From the NCBI GenBank assembly GCA_030068145.1, contig JAPJBO010000962.1, positions 1 through 64,000 on the forward strand: a stretch of 64,000 nucleotides of DNA. Direction: 5' to 3'. Below are positions 1 through 10,714 of this stretch, piece by piece. The position numbers and the translations under genes are program-made. The stretch is from Diplonema papillatum. Taxonomy: Eukaryota > Euglenozoa > Diplonemea > Diplonemida > Diplonemidae. Within the stretch, counting starts at the first letter, position 1, and each line of letters starts with the position of its first letter. The notes beneath the pieces were generated by a model that did not search any database, had not been told where the DNA came from, and was given only the letters and a program-made list of their open reading frames with translations.

Positions 1-1803
1 GGAGATCACACTCGTAAGAGATATCGGCCGGTAACCCTCCGGCAAGGAGTGGTCCCGTCCAGGTTTCGGGACGGGGACGACGTGGGCGTCTCGCCAGGAT
101 TCGGGAACGAAGCCTTCCTCCCACGAAATGTTGACCAACTCAAGGATGAGGGCCCTGGCACCGTCGGTGAGTCGGCGGAGGAACTCACTGCAAAGCCCGT
201 CAGGGTCGAGCGAAGTCTTCGGGTCGAGGTTGTTGAGGGCCCGATCGAGCTCGTCGGCGGTGATGAGCCCGCAGCCAGCGTCGTCGTTGGATGGTTCTTT
301 AGCGGGGAACCACGGCGGCGGTTTGGTAGCTGTCGAACCGCCGCACACCCGTTTGAGGTGATCCCCAAAAAGCTCCGTCTTCCCGTCTGCGGCCACATAA
401 TATGAGTGACCGAGCCGGATGGGGGGGATGTTGTTCTGCTGCGTTCGACCGTCGATCTTGCGGATCAGGCGGAAGAGCAGCCCAATGTCCGTGCAGCGGT
501 TGATCCTCCCGGAGAAGGCATTCCAGTGAGCCGCCTTCGCCTGCGTGGCCGCCGACGCGAATCTGGCGACCGCGTCGGAGTAGGCGCGCTGTGCGTGTGG
601 GGCGTCAGGGTCGGCGAGGAGGTCGGTGAAGGCCGCCCCCTTGACACGCTCTAGAGCAGAGAGCCCCGGGGTCCACCATTCCTTGTACGGACGTCCTTGT
701 CGATACCGGGGGACAAACTGGTGTACAGCACGGCGGAACGTCGAAGCGACTCGCTTAGCGAATTGCACATTGGTTGCCGGCCGGTTTGCGAGTAGGACAG
801 AGCTCTCCTCGTCGAGATGCTCCATCATGCCATCCCAGTCAGCCCGTGCCCAAGAGAACCAAGTTTTGCGGAGGACGCGCGGCTGGGAGTACCCCCGGGG
901 AACTTCGAACGCCATGGGGAGGTGGTCCCGGGTGGTACCCCAAGAATCCAGCACTCTCCAATTGCGGATGTTGGAGGTGGGGGTGGAGATTACCACATCC
1001 GGAGAGGAGTACCTGGCGTGGGGGCGGTAGGCCATCGTGGAGACCGACGGGTCGTTCAGGGTCATGGCAGACGCCTCGACGAGCCAGTCCCTGAGGATTT
1101 TTCCGCCTGTGTTCTCGGCTCCCCGAGACCAGTCCGGGTGGTGGACGTTGAGATCACCGGCGATGACCACGTGGTCGTCCATCGGGAACGGCTCCATGCA
1201 CAGGTCTCTCCCTTCCTTGCGGGGCGGGCGGTACACATTGTACACCCTCAGGGGGGGAAGGCCGATGCGAGTGATCTCGACAGCAACGCAATCTAGAGAG
1301 GAGTCGGCGTCAATATCAGGGGGCGGGATTTCCGTCGCGAGCAGGCTTGTGCGAACGAAGATGAGAACACCTCCGCCGCGGGCGTCTCCGCCTCGGTCGC
1401 GTCTGAAGACTCGGTAGCCGTCGAGGCGAGGGGGAAGGGACTTGCTCGAGAGCCATGTCTCTTGTAGGAGCAGGATGTCCGGGATCCTCGGAGACATGTT
1501 GGCGACCCCTCGGCTGATACTATTGGTACCACCAGGGATGGACTCCCTTGCCCAAAATGATCGGCAGTTGAACGACACGATCAAAAGGATGCTTTCGGGG
1601 TCAAAGGGTGCAGCGGCAGCGGAGGTACTGGCGGTGCGCCTCCGCCGCCGGCCGCGACCCGGCGGAGGGGCCGGCTCCCGGCGCGAAGCAGTATTGGTGT
1701 TGGCTGCTCGCGGTGGTGCGCCAGGGGTGGGGGGTGGACCGGCCGGATGGGCGCGGTGGTGGGCATCGGGGGGGGTTACCCCTCGATGCGGAGGCGACTG
1801 CCC
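1..1803 (-). CDS. LINE ORF2: AP-type endonuclease and start of reverse transcriptase (runs off the window)
   Basis: Reading minus from 1803 to base 1 the frame has no stop. It starts with a Pro/Arg-rich linker, then an exonuclease-endonuclease-phosphatase domain: SILLIVSFNCRSF strand near 1570, LLLQETWL near 1475, GDLNVHHPDWS near 1140, SSPDVVIS near 985 and TTRDHLPM near 930, the usual catalytic E, DxN and DH sites of non-LTR retrotransposons. About 250 codons later come the RT fingers (DELDRALNNLDPKTSLDPDG near 230, then VPVPKPGRD and GYRPISLTSV near 10-70). The palm (YxDD) lies outside the window. No ATG precedes the first endonuclease strand; the first one, near 1502, would delete it. The frame is the same as ORF1 upstream, separated only by TGA at 1804-1806. 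EN and RT identity is certain; how ORF2 is translated is inference. Confidence 0.85.
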
Positions 1804-4464
1804 TCAGTGCTGTGATAGGAGCGGGGGGCTGTAATCAGGCAACGACCCGTCGAAGCTCGGCTCGTCGCCCGGGAGAGCCAACGACCCCCCTTCAGTCGAA
1901 CGTGCTCCAGCGGGGGGCGAGGGTTGCTGTTGGGGCAGAAGCCCAGTTGGCGGCGTTGCGTTACTCGGGGACCGCCCGGCTCCCCTCGGACCCTGCGGGG
2001 TGAGGCTCTCGGGAGCGCTGCGGGACCGCGGGGGGGGATATTCCGCAAACGGACTTCTGCCCCGGCCCGCGACGGTGGCTCTGGTGGCGAGGGCGGGGTC
2101 AGGAGTTTGCGGTTGATCCGCCCGAAGCTCGGGGGTGCATTGGGGTCGGGGCGGCTCGGCTGTGGGCGGCAGGGGCGCTGGATCCACAGCGGGACGTGCC
2201 GATCGTTTCCGCAGCAGAGACCTCTCCCGTGCAGCACGCTCGGCCGTGTCCTTGGTGTTGGGTCCCTTCCCAGTCTTCAGGGCCGACCGGGGCTTAGCGG
2301 GGGAAGGGGAACGGGTAGCGGGGGGTGGTACCAGGGGCAGCGGAGTGTCGTGTGGCTGCGGCGCCTGCAGCAAAGGTTCGGCACTGTCAACTGGTAGATC
2401 CACCTGCGTCCGGGACACCTGCTCGGAACTGGTTTCGGGCTGGGGGGGGAGGGTAGCCTCTCCCTTACAGAGCTCAGCTTCGTGGTCTGCTGACCTGTCC
2501 CGCGCTTTCTTCCGCAGCACAACCTTCGGGCGGCGGTCCAGGTCATGCCCGCGAGCGGGCAGTTCGCCCCGCAGTGTGTCGAGGGCAACGCTTTGGAGCC
2601 TGACCGCCGCGGCTAAATCGCGGAAGGGGCCCTCCATCTCCGCGCCGCGCTTTTGGATGTCGGCGGCAAGCTCCGAGCGGGTGCTCGAGAGTGCCGCGCC
2701 CTGCGCTCGGATCTCCTCGGAGAGGCCGGCAACCTTGCTGTAGACCTCATCCGAGATCATACGGAAGCCGGAGAGCAAGTCGACCTCGGTCTTGGCCACC
2801 GCGTCTCGGTATCCAGCCTGCATTTGCGCAGACAAGGCCTGGAATTGGCCCAAGGCTGCAGCAAGAGCGTCCGTTTGCGAGACGTCAGTTGTGCCGGGAG
2901 GGGGAATAGGCTGGGGGGCCGCTGGGGGGGGCGAGCAAGGCCTAACCTCCTCGCTACTCGAGCTCACAGCGTCGACATCCATAGCCGGCTCGTCGTCAGG
3001 GAAGTCGGCTGCCGCGATGGTGAGGCCGCCAGCCAGGGGTTTGCCTCTCGGGGGTTCTGTTTGTTCGCCGAGGAGGCGAAGGCCGTCGACGATGCGTTGT
3101 GCAACGGCCGCACCGTGTAGCCTGGTGAGGTCGGCGAGCGACAGGGGCGGTGGGGAACAGCTGTTCGGTTGGCTGGCCGAGGTGGCAGACGGGGCGCGGA
3201 AGCTGTCGGAAAGGCGTGGGGAGTTGTCGGTTTGGGCCGGCTCGAGCGGGCAGCGGGGGATGCGCTTGAACCTGAGTGTGGGGCCCTGAGCGGTCCGTAG
3301 GGTATCCGTCCCGGGGAGCGTCTCCGACTTCACCACCCAGGTGAGAAAACGTCCGCCCTTTCGCGTGCGGAAGAGCGGCGTGACGCCCCAGCCAAGGTCG
3401 CGGAGGTTGCGACTTAGCAGACCCCCGTTGGTGCGGCATGGTACACCCTGTACCTCGAAATAGCCGATGGGTGGGGGCAAGGGGGGCAGCTGGGCAATGG
3501 CCCGCTTGTAGTCAGCAGCCTTTACGCGGATCCCCAGTGCAGCTCGGCAGAAGGTGAGACCCCAGTGGAGGTCAGGGATGCTGCTCGCTAGGTCCTGGGC
3601 CTCGTTCACGGGGATCTCACCGAGGTTAATGACCCGGTACTCGTGGTCGTTAGCAAGCGGCTCGAAGAAGACGGAGCCGAATCCACTCGACTTCAGGGTG
3701 GCCTCGCCCAGAACAGCAGGTACCGCAAATGTGGCGCGGACAAACGTGTTCAGGCTGTCCTTGGACAGCTCTCTGTCCGCAGTCACTCCCCAAATGCCGT
3801 TGATCTCCTGGCGGTCAACAGCCCAGTGGAGGCGCGTGCGGGCAAGAGCGTGCGCGTGCTGCTGCACCTCGCTCCAAGGGGTGTCGGGCATCGGCATGGT
3901 GGCTCGGAAACGGGCCTCAGGAGCTTCCCAACCAGGGTACAGCCCGTCGACGGCGCCGGGGACGGCAGAGTGGGAGGCAGAGGCGGAGGACGCGCTAGGA
4001 CCATAATCGTCCCGTTCCAGCGGGCGTTGGCCCTTGCCCCTACCCTTCGAACCGCAGACCTCGTGTACAACCGTACCCGAGCCGCGGCCAGATACCCCAG
4101 CCATGGAGCCCCGCCCGGAAGGTACGCTCGGGCGCCCGCTCGAACCTATCCCTCGTCCTTGCCCTTGGCGGCTGCCAAACCCCGATCGCTTGCCCCCGAG
4201 TACAGACGGCAGGATGCTGAGTGACGGCGAGAGCCCGGCATCGAAGCCGATCTCCCGAAGCGGCGTGTCGAGGGGAAGTGGTGCTCCGCAGCCACGAACC
4301 ACTCGGACGCCGGGACAAAGGAGGAGCCCGCGCCCCTCGAGGACATCGTCGAGCCGATCATCGAGGTTGGCGGTCAGACAGTGCCGCTTCCCGTCGACAC
4401 CGGTGACGATGAAAGAGGACGAGCTTTCACATCTGGCCGGGGGCGAGACGTCTGGAGTAGCCAT
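1804..4464 (-). CDS. LINE ORF1: ubiquitin-like domain, gag-like region, coiled coil
   Basis: About 886 codons from ATG 4464 (starts MATPDVSPP) to TGA 1804. The first 90 residues read like a beta-grasp ubiquitin-like domain: FIVTGVDGKRHCLTANL, a central helix, GVRVVRGCGAPLPLDTPL, and an end in SVLGG at 4187-4203 where ubiquitin has LRGG. A Gly/Ser/Arg-rich stretch follows, then a folded segment (GYFEVQGVPCRTNGGLLSRN near 3420-3460) of the kind seen in LINE ORF1 proteins, acidic and Pro-rich linkers, a long Ala/Glu/Ser helix likely to be a coiled coil (about 2900-2560), and a basic Pro-rich tail. No CCHC knuckle was seen. It should be the RNA-binding subunit of the element. The reading frame stays open upstream to 6525, so another start cannot be excluded. 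Ubiquitin-like identity rests on pattern and spacing only. Confidence 0.6.
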   Translation of the reverse strand: MATPDVSPPARCESSSSFIVTGVDGKRHCLTANLDDRLDDVLEGRGLLLCPGVRVVRGCGAPLPLDTPLREIGFDAGLSPSLSILPSVLGGKRSGFGSRQGQGRGIGSSGRPSVPSGRGSMAGVSGRGSGTVVHEVCGSKGRGKGQRPLERDDYGPSASSASASHSAVPGAVDGLYPGWEAPEARFRATMPMPDTPWSEVQQHAHALARTRLHWAVDRQEINGIWGVTADRELSKDSLNTFVRATFAVPAVLGEATLKSSGFGSVFFEPLANDHEYRVINLGEIPVNEAQDLASSIPDLHWGLTFCRAALGIRVKAADYKRAIAQLPPLPPPIGYFEVQGVPCRTNGGLLSRNLRDLGWGVTPLFRTRKGGRFLTWVVKSETLPGTDTLRTAQGPTLRFKRIPRCPLEPAQTDNSPRLSDSFRAPSATSASQPNSCSPPPLSLADLTRLHGAAVAQRIVDGLRLLGEQTEPPRGKPLAGGLTIAAADFPDDEPAMDVDAVSSSSEEVRPCSPPPAAPQPIPPPGTTDVSQTDALAAALGQFQALSAQMQAGYRDAVAKTEVDLLSGFRMISDEVYSKVAGLSEEIRAQGAALSSTRSELAADIQKRGAEMEGPFRDLAAAVRLQSVALDTLRGELPARGHDLDRRPKVVLRKKARDRSADHEAELCKGEATLPPQPETSSEQVSRTQVDLPVDSAEPLLQAPQPHDTPLPLVPPPATRSPSPAKPRSALKTGKGPNTKDTAERAARERSLLRKRSARPAVDPAPLPPTAEPPRPQCTPELRADQPQTPDPALATRATVAGRGRSPFAEYPPPRSRSAPESLTPQGPRGAGRSPSNATPPTGLLPQQQPSPPAGARSTEGGSLALPGDEPSFDGSLPDYSPPLLSQH

Positions 4465-6525
4465 GGGCGACGGAGGGGTGACCAGCGCGGGCGTGTGTGT
4501 TGTTCGGGCAACCGCAACCGAAACAAATGAGAACCAGGGTGCACAAGAGTGGATGACAAGCACGTTACCGGAGAGAGTAGCACATAGCCCCCGGCGCGCA
4601 CTCCGACGCCGGTCAGCCGCCCTTTGCAACCTCCGTTGCCTTGCTGACTGACTCCGCAGTACGGAACGAGGGGGCTGTGGAAGGCCTGGGAGGCAAGGCG
4701 CGACGATGGCGTTGGTGAGGTCGGAAAGGACCGGCCGTTGGTCTTGAGGCGACCAGACAGTGTCAGTGGCTGTGATCGCGGATGGCCGAGTGCGTGGTCG
4801 GTCTTCACGGCAACCGACTGCGGGGAACGAGCCGCGGTGCTCGTGTTCGTACCTGCCGTCAGCACCAAGAGGCGAGGAGTGGGCGGTTTCTGGCGGGTGT
4901 GCCGTGTATGGGCGCTCGTCGTCAGTGACCATAGAATTTGGCAAGCACCGCGAATTCCAAGGACTGCGATTGACATTGAGTGTGCCAGCGGCGCAGTAGG
5001 CAGGCCTGTTGTGGCAGTTTTCGGATGGCCGAATCAATGCAGAGGGTGTAGACCCAGCGTTCACAAAGCACTGTACGTACCATGTGCACGGTGCGGGAGC
5101 TGCTGTCTGTGGGACGGCGGACGGCGGAGCGTCTGTTGTGCCTGCAGCCATTCGCGCGACGACCGAGCAGGTTGCAACCGACACGTCGGAGATCGTGGCG
5201 GCGAAGTTGGTGGAGAAGGAGCCGGCGACTTCGAGTAATTTGGCCCCTCGGGGCGTGACCCGGGCCCGTACGACTACTGGAGCCTCATGCACCACGGGCT
5301 GCAGGTGACCCTCGCTGTGGAACTCGACAAATCCGTCTTCTTCGCCACGTCCACGCCGGAAGGCAGCACCGTCAGCGATAGCGCGGCAGCGGTCGGCGGC
5401 ACGTTCCGACTTCGACCAGATGTTGCTTTCGTTGAGGGTCACGTACCCGTCCCTGTCGTTCCTCGTGTTCTCGCGCGAGAGGCCCAGGGCGTGCGCGGTC
5501 ACATGAGCGACCCAACCTTGGTAGCGGATAGTCCGGATGTTGACTTCGCTGACGCAGCCGGAAGTTCCGACCGGCGCGTCACACCGGCTGGCGTCCGAGA
5601 CGAAGACCATGAACGGTTCCTCGCACGTGAAGGGGCTGCTGCACTTCGTGAACCGGATGCACGTCTCCTCTTCCCAGTTGGCCACGGCCCACGAGATCCG
5701 GTCGTCGTCGTCCTGGGGGTAGTACGCCGCCGGGTTCGAGTCAGCTGGTGTTGGCAGGTTCGGCGGTTGCGGCGGCCCGTCGGAAAGGGTGAACAGAGGC
5801 GGGCGCGGGTGTGTCAGTATCGCGTCAGGAGCAGACCCAGCGTCCATCAAGCACCGCGAGTACTGCGGGACGGCGGTCGACGGCGCATCTGCCGTCGGCA
5901 CGACGGTGGGCTCTCGGTCCGGGAGCGTGCTCTCGTCGGTCCTGCCATCCCCCCGGGCTGTGGCGTGCGGCGTGTTCGCGGCCGAGACATTGCGCGAGCC
6001 AGTGTCGTCGAGGCCAAAGGCGACCGTCGTCGTCGTTGTATCGGGCCTTCCCATGGTCTGCACTGCGAACTGCTGAGTGTTGTTGTCCCACGGCCGGCGG
6101 GTAAGCAGCTTCGGTCCGGCCAGCGCCGTCGCAACGAGCTTCACGGTCGCGCGGTGCGCATCGACGTCACCTTTCGGCAGCATGTCCCAGGCTGCGAGCT
6201 CAGGGAGATTCGTGTCGGGAATTTCATCTGGATCAGTGGCGCAAACGAGGGCTACCTGGATGGAGCGCTCTTCGAACTCCGGGATGAACGCAAGGCCGAT
6301 GCAAAGGTAAGCTAGCATCATCGGAGCGGACCCTCTGGTGATGAGCTGTACCGCGATTCGTAGAGTGTTGATGTCCCACGGTCGGCGGGTAAGCTTCTGG
6401 CGGTGGGCCGGCGAGGAATATGCGGCGTCTGCCTTCGCTTCAGGCGGTGCACGGACAGGGCACAGGTTCACCAAACGTTGCAGTCGACTTGTTTTCGCCA
6501 CCTTCCCTCCCAACCAAACTCCCAT
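4465..6525 (-). pseudogene. Decayed astacin-like metalloprotease sequence fused in frame upstream of LINE ORF1
   Basis: The frame of ORF1 is open for another 687 codons upstream. Between about 5735 and 5380 it resembles an astacin (M12A) catalytic domain: AVANWEEETCIRFTKC, a C-x3-VGTSGC stretch, then GWVAHVTAHALGLSRENTR followed by NDRDGYVTLNESNIW. Astacins have HExxHALGFxHExxRxDRD. Here the catalytic Glu of HExxH is Val and the third zinc His is Arg, so no protease activity is expected. The remainder is low-complexity, with a duplicated LTRRPWDxNT segment (near 6380 and 6100). It may be a transduced or tandemly inserted host fragment; whether it is translated is unknown. Confidence 0.4.
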
Positions 6526-6559
6526 ACCAATAAAGGACCAATAAAGTACAGAAACTGTA

Positions 6560-6790
6560 GCTTTTAAATCGTTGGTTAGCTTCGCCCGAACTTTGCTTCA
6601 CCAGAACTTTGCTCACCCGAACTTAGCTTCGCCCGAACTTTGTTTGCCCGAACTTTGTTTCGCCCGGACTTTGCTTCACCAGAACTAGCATTGCCCGAAC
6701 TTAGCTTCGCCCGAACTTTGCTGTTCCCCGAACTTTAACTGCTGCCTCCAGTCTCGCCACGCGCCGGCCTTAGCCGAGCGCACGTACTTT
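6560..6790 (+). repeat. Minisatellite array (about 16 bp unit) with unique tail, fragment
   Basis: Direct tandem units of the type CTTCGCCCGAACTTTG or CTTCACCAGAACTTAG, ending in a tail (CTGCTGCCTCCAGTCTCG at 6740) that recurs inverted at 10730-10760. It is one of at least three pieces of the same dispersed family. Confidence 0.85.
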
Positions 6791-6794
6791 GCCC

Positions 6795-6870
6795 CGTGAT
6801 TGAAAAGGGCTATTTGCATCTAGATTTCAGGTCTGGAGGCCCGGGTTCGAACCCGGCCGAGGACACTTTT
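6795..6870 (+). other. tRNA-like segment (B-box half)
   Basis: GGCCCGGGTTCGAACCCGG at 6838-6856 is a strong T-arm/B-box (GGTTCGAANCC). The 5' half is not a convincing tRNA, so this is a tRNA-derived (SINE-like) remnant rather than a gene. Confidence 0.4.
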
Positions 6871-7065
6871 CCAGTCGAAAATGGGTTTTGGAATTTGTTG
6901 GTTTTCGGGGTCGTATGTGCCCGAAATTTTCGTTTTTTTGCAGAGTTTCTCAATGTCTCACGGCTGTTGGTCACCCCGGGGAATTTGAGTCAGTCTACCT
7001 TAGCTTCACCCGAACTTTACTGTTATCCGAAACAAACCCCGAAAATCATGTATGACCGGAAAAGT

Positions 7066-7152
7066 GCCTCGCCCGGGGTCGAACTCGGGACCTCCAGACT
7101 GGAGTCCAGCCCTGAACCCTTGCGCTGTTCACTCTGCCATCACGGTGTCATT
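7066..7152 (-). other. tRNA-like sequence with A and B boxes (SINE-like head)
   Basis: On the minus strand, TGGCAGAGTGAACAGCGC (A-box TGGCnnAGTGG type) is followed after about 40 bases by GAGTTCGACCCCGGG (B-box GGTTCGANNC type). Spacing and order fit a class-II, Leu/Ser-like tRNA, but the stems are imperfect. Related copies occur at 6795-6870 and 12022-12095, so a tRNA-derived repeat is more likely than a working tRNA gene. Confidence 0.45.
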
Positions 7153-7189
7153 TCCAGGGGGGGGGGGTCCAGGGGGGCGAAAACTTCCT

Positions 7190-8155
7190 GACCCTTTACG
7201 CTCCGGCCGGGATTTTCTTGACCCGTGATTTGGCACCGGGTATTTGCATTTGAGGCCCGGACGGAACTTAGCCTCATGCTTGCTTCGCCGAACATACCCG
7301 AATAGAGCTTCACCAGAACTCAGCTTTGCTTCGCCCGAACTTAGCTCACCAGAACTTAGTTGCCCGAACTTTGCTTTGCTTTGCCCGAACTTTGCGTTCA
7401 CCAGAACTTAGCCTCCCCAGAACTTAGCTTCACCCGAACTTTGCTTTGACTTAGCTTCGCCGGAACTTTGCTTTGACTCAGCTTCGCCGGAACTTTGCTT
7501 TACCAGAACTTAGCCTCCCAAAACTTAGCTTCACCCGAACTTTACTTTGACTTGGCTTCGCCCAAACTTTGCTTTGACCAGAACTTAGCCTCCCCGGAAC
7601 TTAGCTCACCAGAACTTTGCTTTGCTTTTCGCCGAACTTAGCTTCACCAGAACTTAGCTTCGCCGAACTTTGCTTTGCTTCGCCCGAACTGTGCTTTCAC
7701 CAGAACTTTGCTTCGCCAGAACTTCCCCGGAACTTAGCTTCACCCGAACTTTTTTTCGCCCGAACTTTGTTTCGCCCGAACTTTGCTTCACCAGAACTTA
7801 GCCTCCCCAGAGCTTAGCTTCACCCGAACTTTGCTTTGCTTCGCCGAACCTAGCTTCACCAGAACTTAGCTTCGCCCGAACTTTGCTTCACCAGAACTTA
7901 GCCTCCCCAGAGCTTAGCTTCACCCGAACTTTGCTTTGCTTCGCCGAACCTAGCTTCACCAGAACTTAGCTTCGCCCGAACTTTGCTTTGCTTCGCCGGA
8001 ACTTTGCTTTCACCAGAACTTAGCCTCCCCAGAACTTAGCTTCACCCGAACTTTGCTTTGACTTAGCTTCGCCCGAACTTGACCCACCAGAACTTAGCAT
8101 CGCCCGAACTTTGCTGCCGAACTTTGCTTTCACCAGAACTTAGCCTCCCCAGCAG
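7190..8155 (+). repeat. Minisatellite arm (CGCCCGAACTTTGCTTCACCAGAACTTAG type units), left copy
   Basis: Dozens of imperfect 16-17 bp units run from about 7275 to 8152. They are preceded by a single-copy head (TTGACCCGTGATTTGGCACC near 7215 and GGCCCGGACGGAACTTAGCC near 7255) that recurs inverted at 11480-11545. Short frames here are artefacts of the repeat. Confidence 0.9.
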
Positions 8156-10714
8156 TGTGAGGTTTAGCTACAAAAAGCTATAGCTAGCTACAGCGTAGCT
8201 TTTTGTAGCCTTTTGTAGCCTTTTGTAGCTCTTTTTTTTCTGGGGGGGGGTTCCCAGCCCATTCAGGATACTTTTCGCCCCAATTTCTTCAGTTTCGAAG
8301 TTTTCTGGGCATATTTTGGCGTGTTTCCTGGCACCTGCTTTGCCCTGTGCACTGAGGCCTCACTGCCGGGCCCGCTGCAGCTTACCGAGCCTCAGTGAGG
8401 GTCGGTGAGGCTGCAACCACGCAGGCGGCGAGGGTGATGCATCAGGGAAGCCTGGGGCGCCAGAGTCACGACGGTTCCATGAAGCGAGGCCAATCAGGAC
8501 CCCAACAGCAGAGCGAAGAGCACTCGAGACAGTGTGGGCCCGGAGCCCCGGGCTGGAGCTCTCATTGCACTCCAGAGCCCCGGGCTGAGTCAGGTATTTG
8601 GCCGGTACCACCACTTACCAACACTTGGGCAGATGCTGCAGTGTGGACTGCCGAAGCCACCGTTTAGACCAGTCACTCCCCATCGGACGGGGCCCCCCAA
8701 AAGCCCCTCGGGCCCTCCTGGGGATTCGCCACAAGAAGAACGCACTCACCTGCCCTTTGGAAGATAGTGGAGACCATTATCAAAGACCGCCCCACGTTCC
8801 TCCATCGATGGGCTCCTCAGTCCGGAGGCTTCCGGGTAGGGAGAGGCACAGAGAAGCAGCTCTACACCGCAATCAACCGGAAAAAGGCCGATTCACATGC
8901 TGCTCGTCTTCGACCTGGCGCGCGCTTTCGACGGGCAGCACGCTCCCGGCAGGCGGGACTCCCGGGAAGAGCACGCCGCTCAGCACGAATCAAAAACGCA
9001 GTCCGGCCACTAAAGCATTAAAGTAGTGAGCGATCTACGACAAAACGTGGTCACGGAATCGTGTGAGCGGCCTGCAGATGCAGGTACTGGGTGGTCGTTC
9101 GGTAAGGTCACACTCGTCTGCCGAAACCCTTGTAGGCTTCAAATTGAAGTCAATGGCCGGCAGCTCGAAGAAAGTCTCCGTTCCCAGCTGTGTCATCACC
9201 TGTTCAAGACTGCTGGATCTGGCGAAACGCCGACTGAACCCGGAGGCCTTGCCGATCCTTACCGCACCCCAGACTCTGCAGACGTCGCCGCCACCGCGCT
9301 ACGAACGCGTGGCTGTCACTCCGCTGTGCTTGTTCCGCGGCACTGCTGCCGGCAGCCACACTCGGTTTTCACAAACCGAGGAGTTCATCCAAATTATGAT
9401 CAAGGAAACAATACGAGACGTGTCACGAAACTTTAGCCTGCAACGCAGCACACGTTGAGCCGTGCGGGGTGCTGCGGCCCGGGGTGACTGTACTAGTAGT
9501 ACAGAACAGTGCACCGGTGCTGGTCGGTGCCCGGGAACAGTAGGGTCGGGTCGTAGAGTGCACGCATGCCCGACCCTACTGTAGACTTCTTGGGAAATCG
9601 TGATGACTCCGTTTCGTCGTTCGACTGTTTTCTTTTGCCTAACGGCCTTCGACAAAGCTTCGTGGTGGTTGGTGATTTGCAACTTGACTGCTACAGTTGG
9701 CAGCCCGGGGCCGGGTCTGGACGTACCGATTCGTAGCCGGATGATGCATCTCTGCTGGGAGTGCCGCCCACTGTGAGTGCGGCTCAGCATTGAGTTCTTT
9801 TAAGTACATGAACCACATGGATTAGCATGCACTGGACTGGCGGCTCAGCAGTGAACTCAGGCGCGGCTCAGTACTACGACTCCTTGCGCAGCGCAATAGT
9901 AGTGGCTCGGATGCGTGACTCGTCCTCATCGGACTGCAGCCTGTGATACAGGCTTTCAATAGCCACCAGTATCAGCAGGCCGTGTAGCCAACACGGCATG
10001 CGTCACAGTCGACAAGAGGCTCAGTCACTCACCCGGCTACCGCGATGCTCGCCGAGAAGCGTCAGACTCTGACTCAAGACCGAACTGATGCTGATGCAGA
10101 ATGTCGGGCAAAAAGCTACTCTTGGTGAAAGACTCCAGGTGCAGCCACGGTCCGGCTGTCTTACTGTCCTGCCCGTACACAAAGCTAAGGATACGCACGT
10201 GTTTTTGTATTGACCAAGTTTGGAAGTCCCACACAGGCCGTCAACCTCGCGCGGAGAGCCCCGCGGCGGCACTGGAATGGATCTACTGTTGAAACGTTGA
10301 AACAGTAGAAAGTGCCCCCCTGTTGTAGTAGTCCATTCTCAGCCCGGAGAAAAAAAGAGCCCCGGCACCGGCCAGCCCCCCAGACCGTGTCAGGGGCGGC
10401 CGATTTCCTTGGTTGTTTTCAAAGTGCGCACCCGAAAAACAACCCATTCTTGGGCCAGCTCAGCCCCGAAGCCCCGGGGCCAGCGTCCACACTGTTGGAC
10501 TCGCTATTGTAGCCTGCAGTTGCGAGAGCCTTCCCCTACTGCAGCCTGTGCCAGTGCAGGAGACCGTACACTGCTACAGAGCAAGAACGTGAGCGCTGCC
10601 GACACTGACAGACGCCACAATCGTCAAAAAAAGTGGAAAACCAGGCGGAATTCGGGTTTGGGTGACGTTTCACCTGGGTTTGAATCGTATTTTGATAGCA
10701 CAAAAGTACATTTG
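8156..10714. other. Stretch without a recognisable gene; hairpins and repeat scraps
   Basis: No frame here looks like a protein. I see a GCTACAAAAAGCTATAGCTA-type hairpin at 8167-8230, a CAGTAGGGTCGGG...CCCGACCCTACTG inverted repeat at 9538-9582, a fragment of the TGGATCTACTGTTGAAAC foldback family at 10270-10335 (better copy at 32190-32350), and a scrap near 9797 (TTTTAAGTACATGAACCACA) resembling 38668-38690. Confidence 0.6.

Noticed and set aside
2135..6315. Several plus-strand frames opposite the LINE ORF1
   Set aside because: Antisense shadows in GC-rich DNA with basic, repetitive composition.
7066..7152. True tRNA gene
   Set aside because: A and B boxes are present but acceptor and anticodon stems do not pair well, and related truncated copies occur in repeats.
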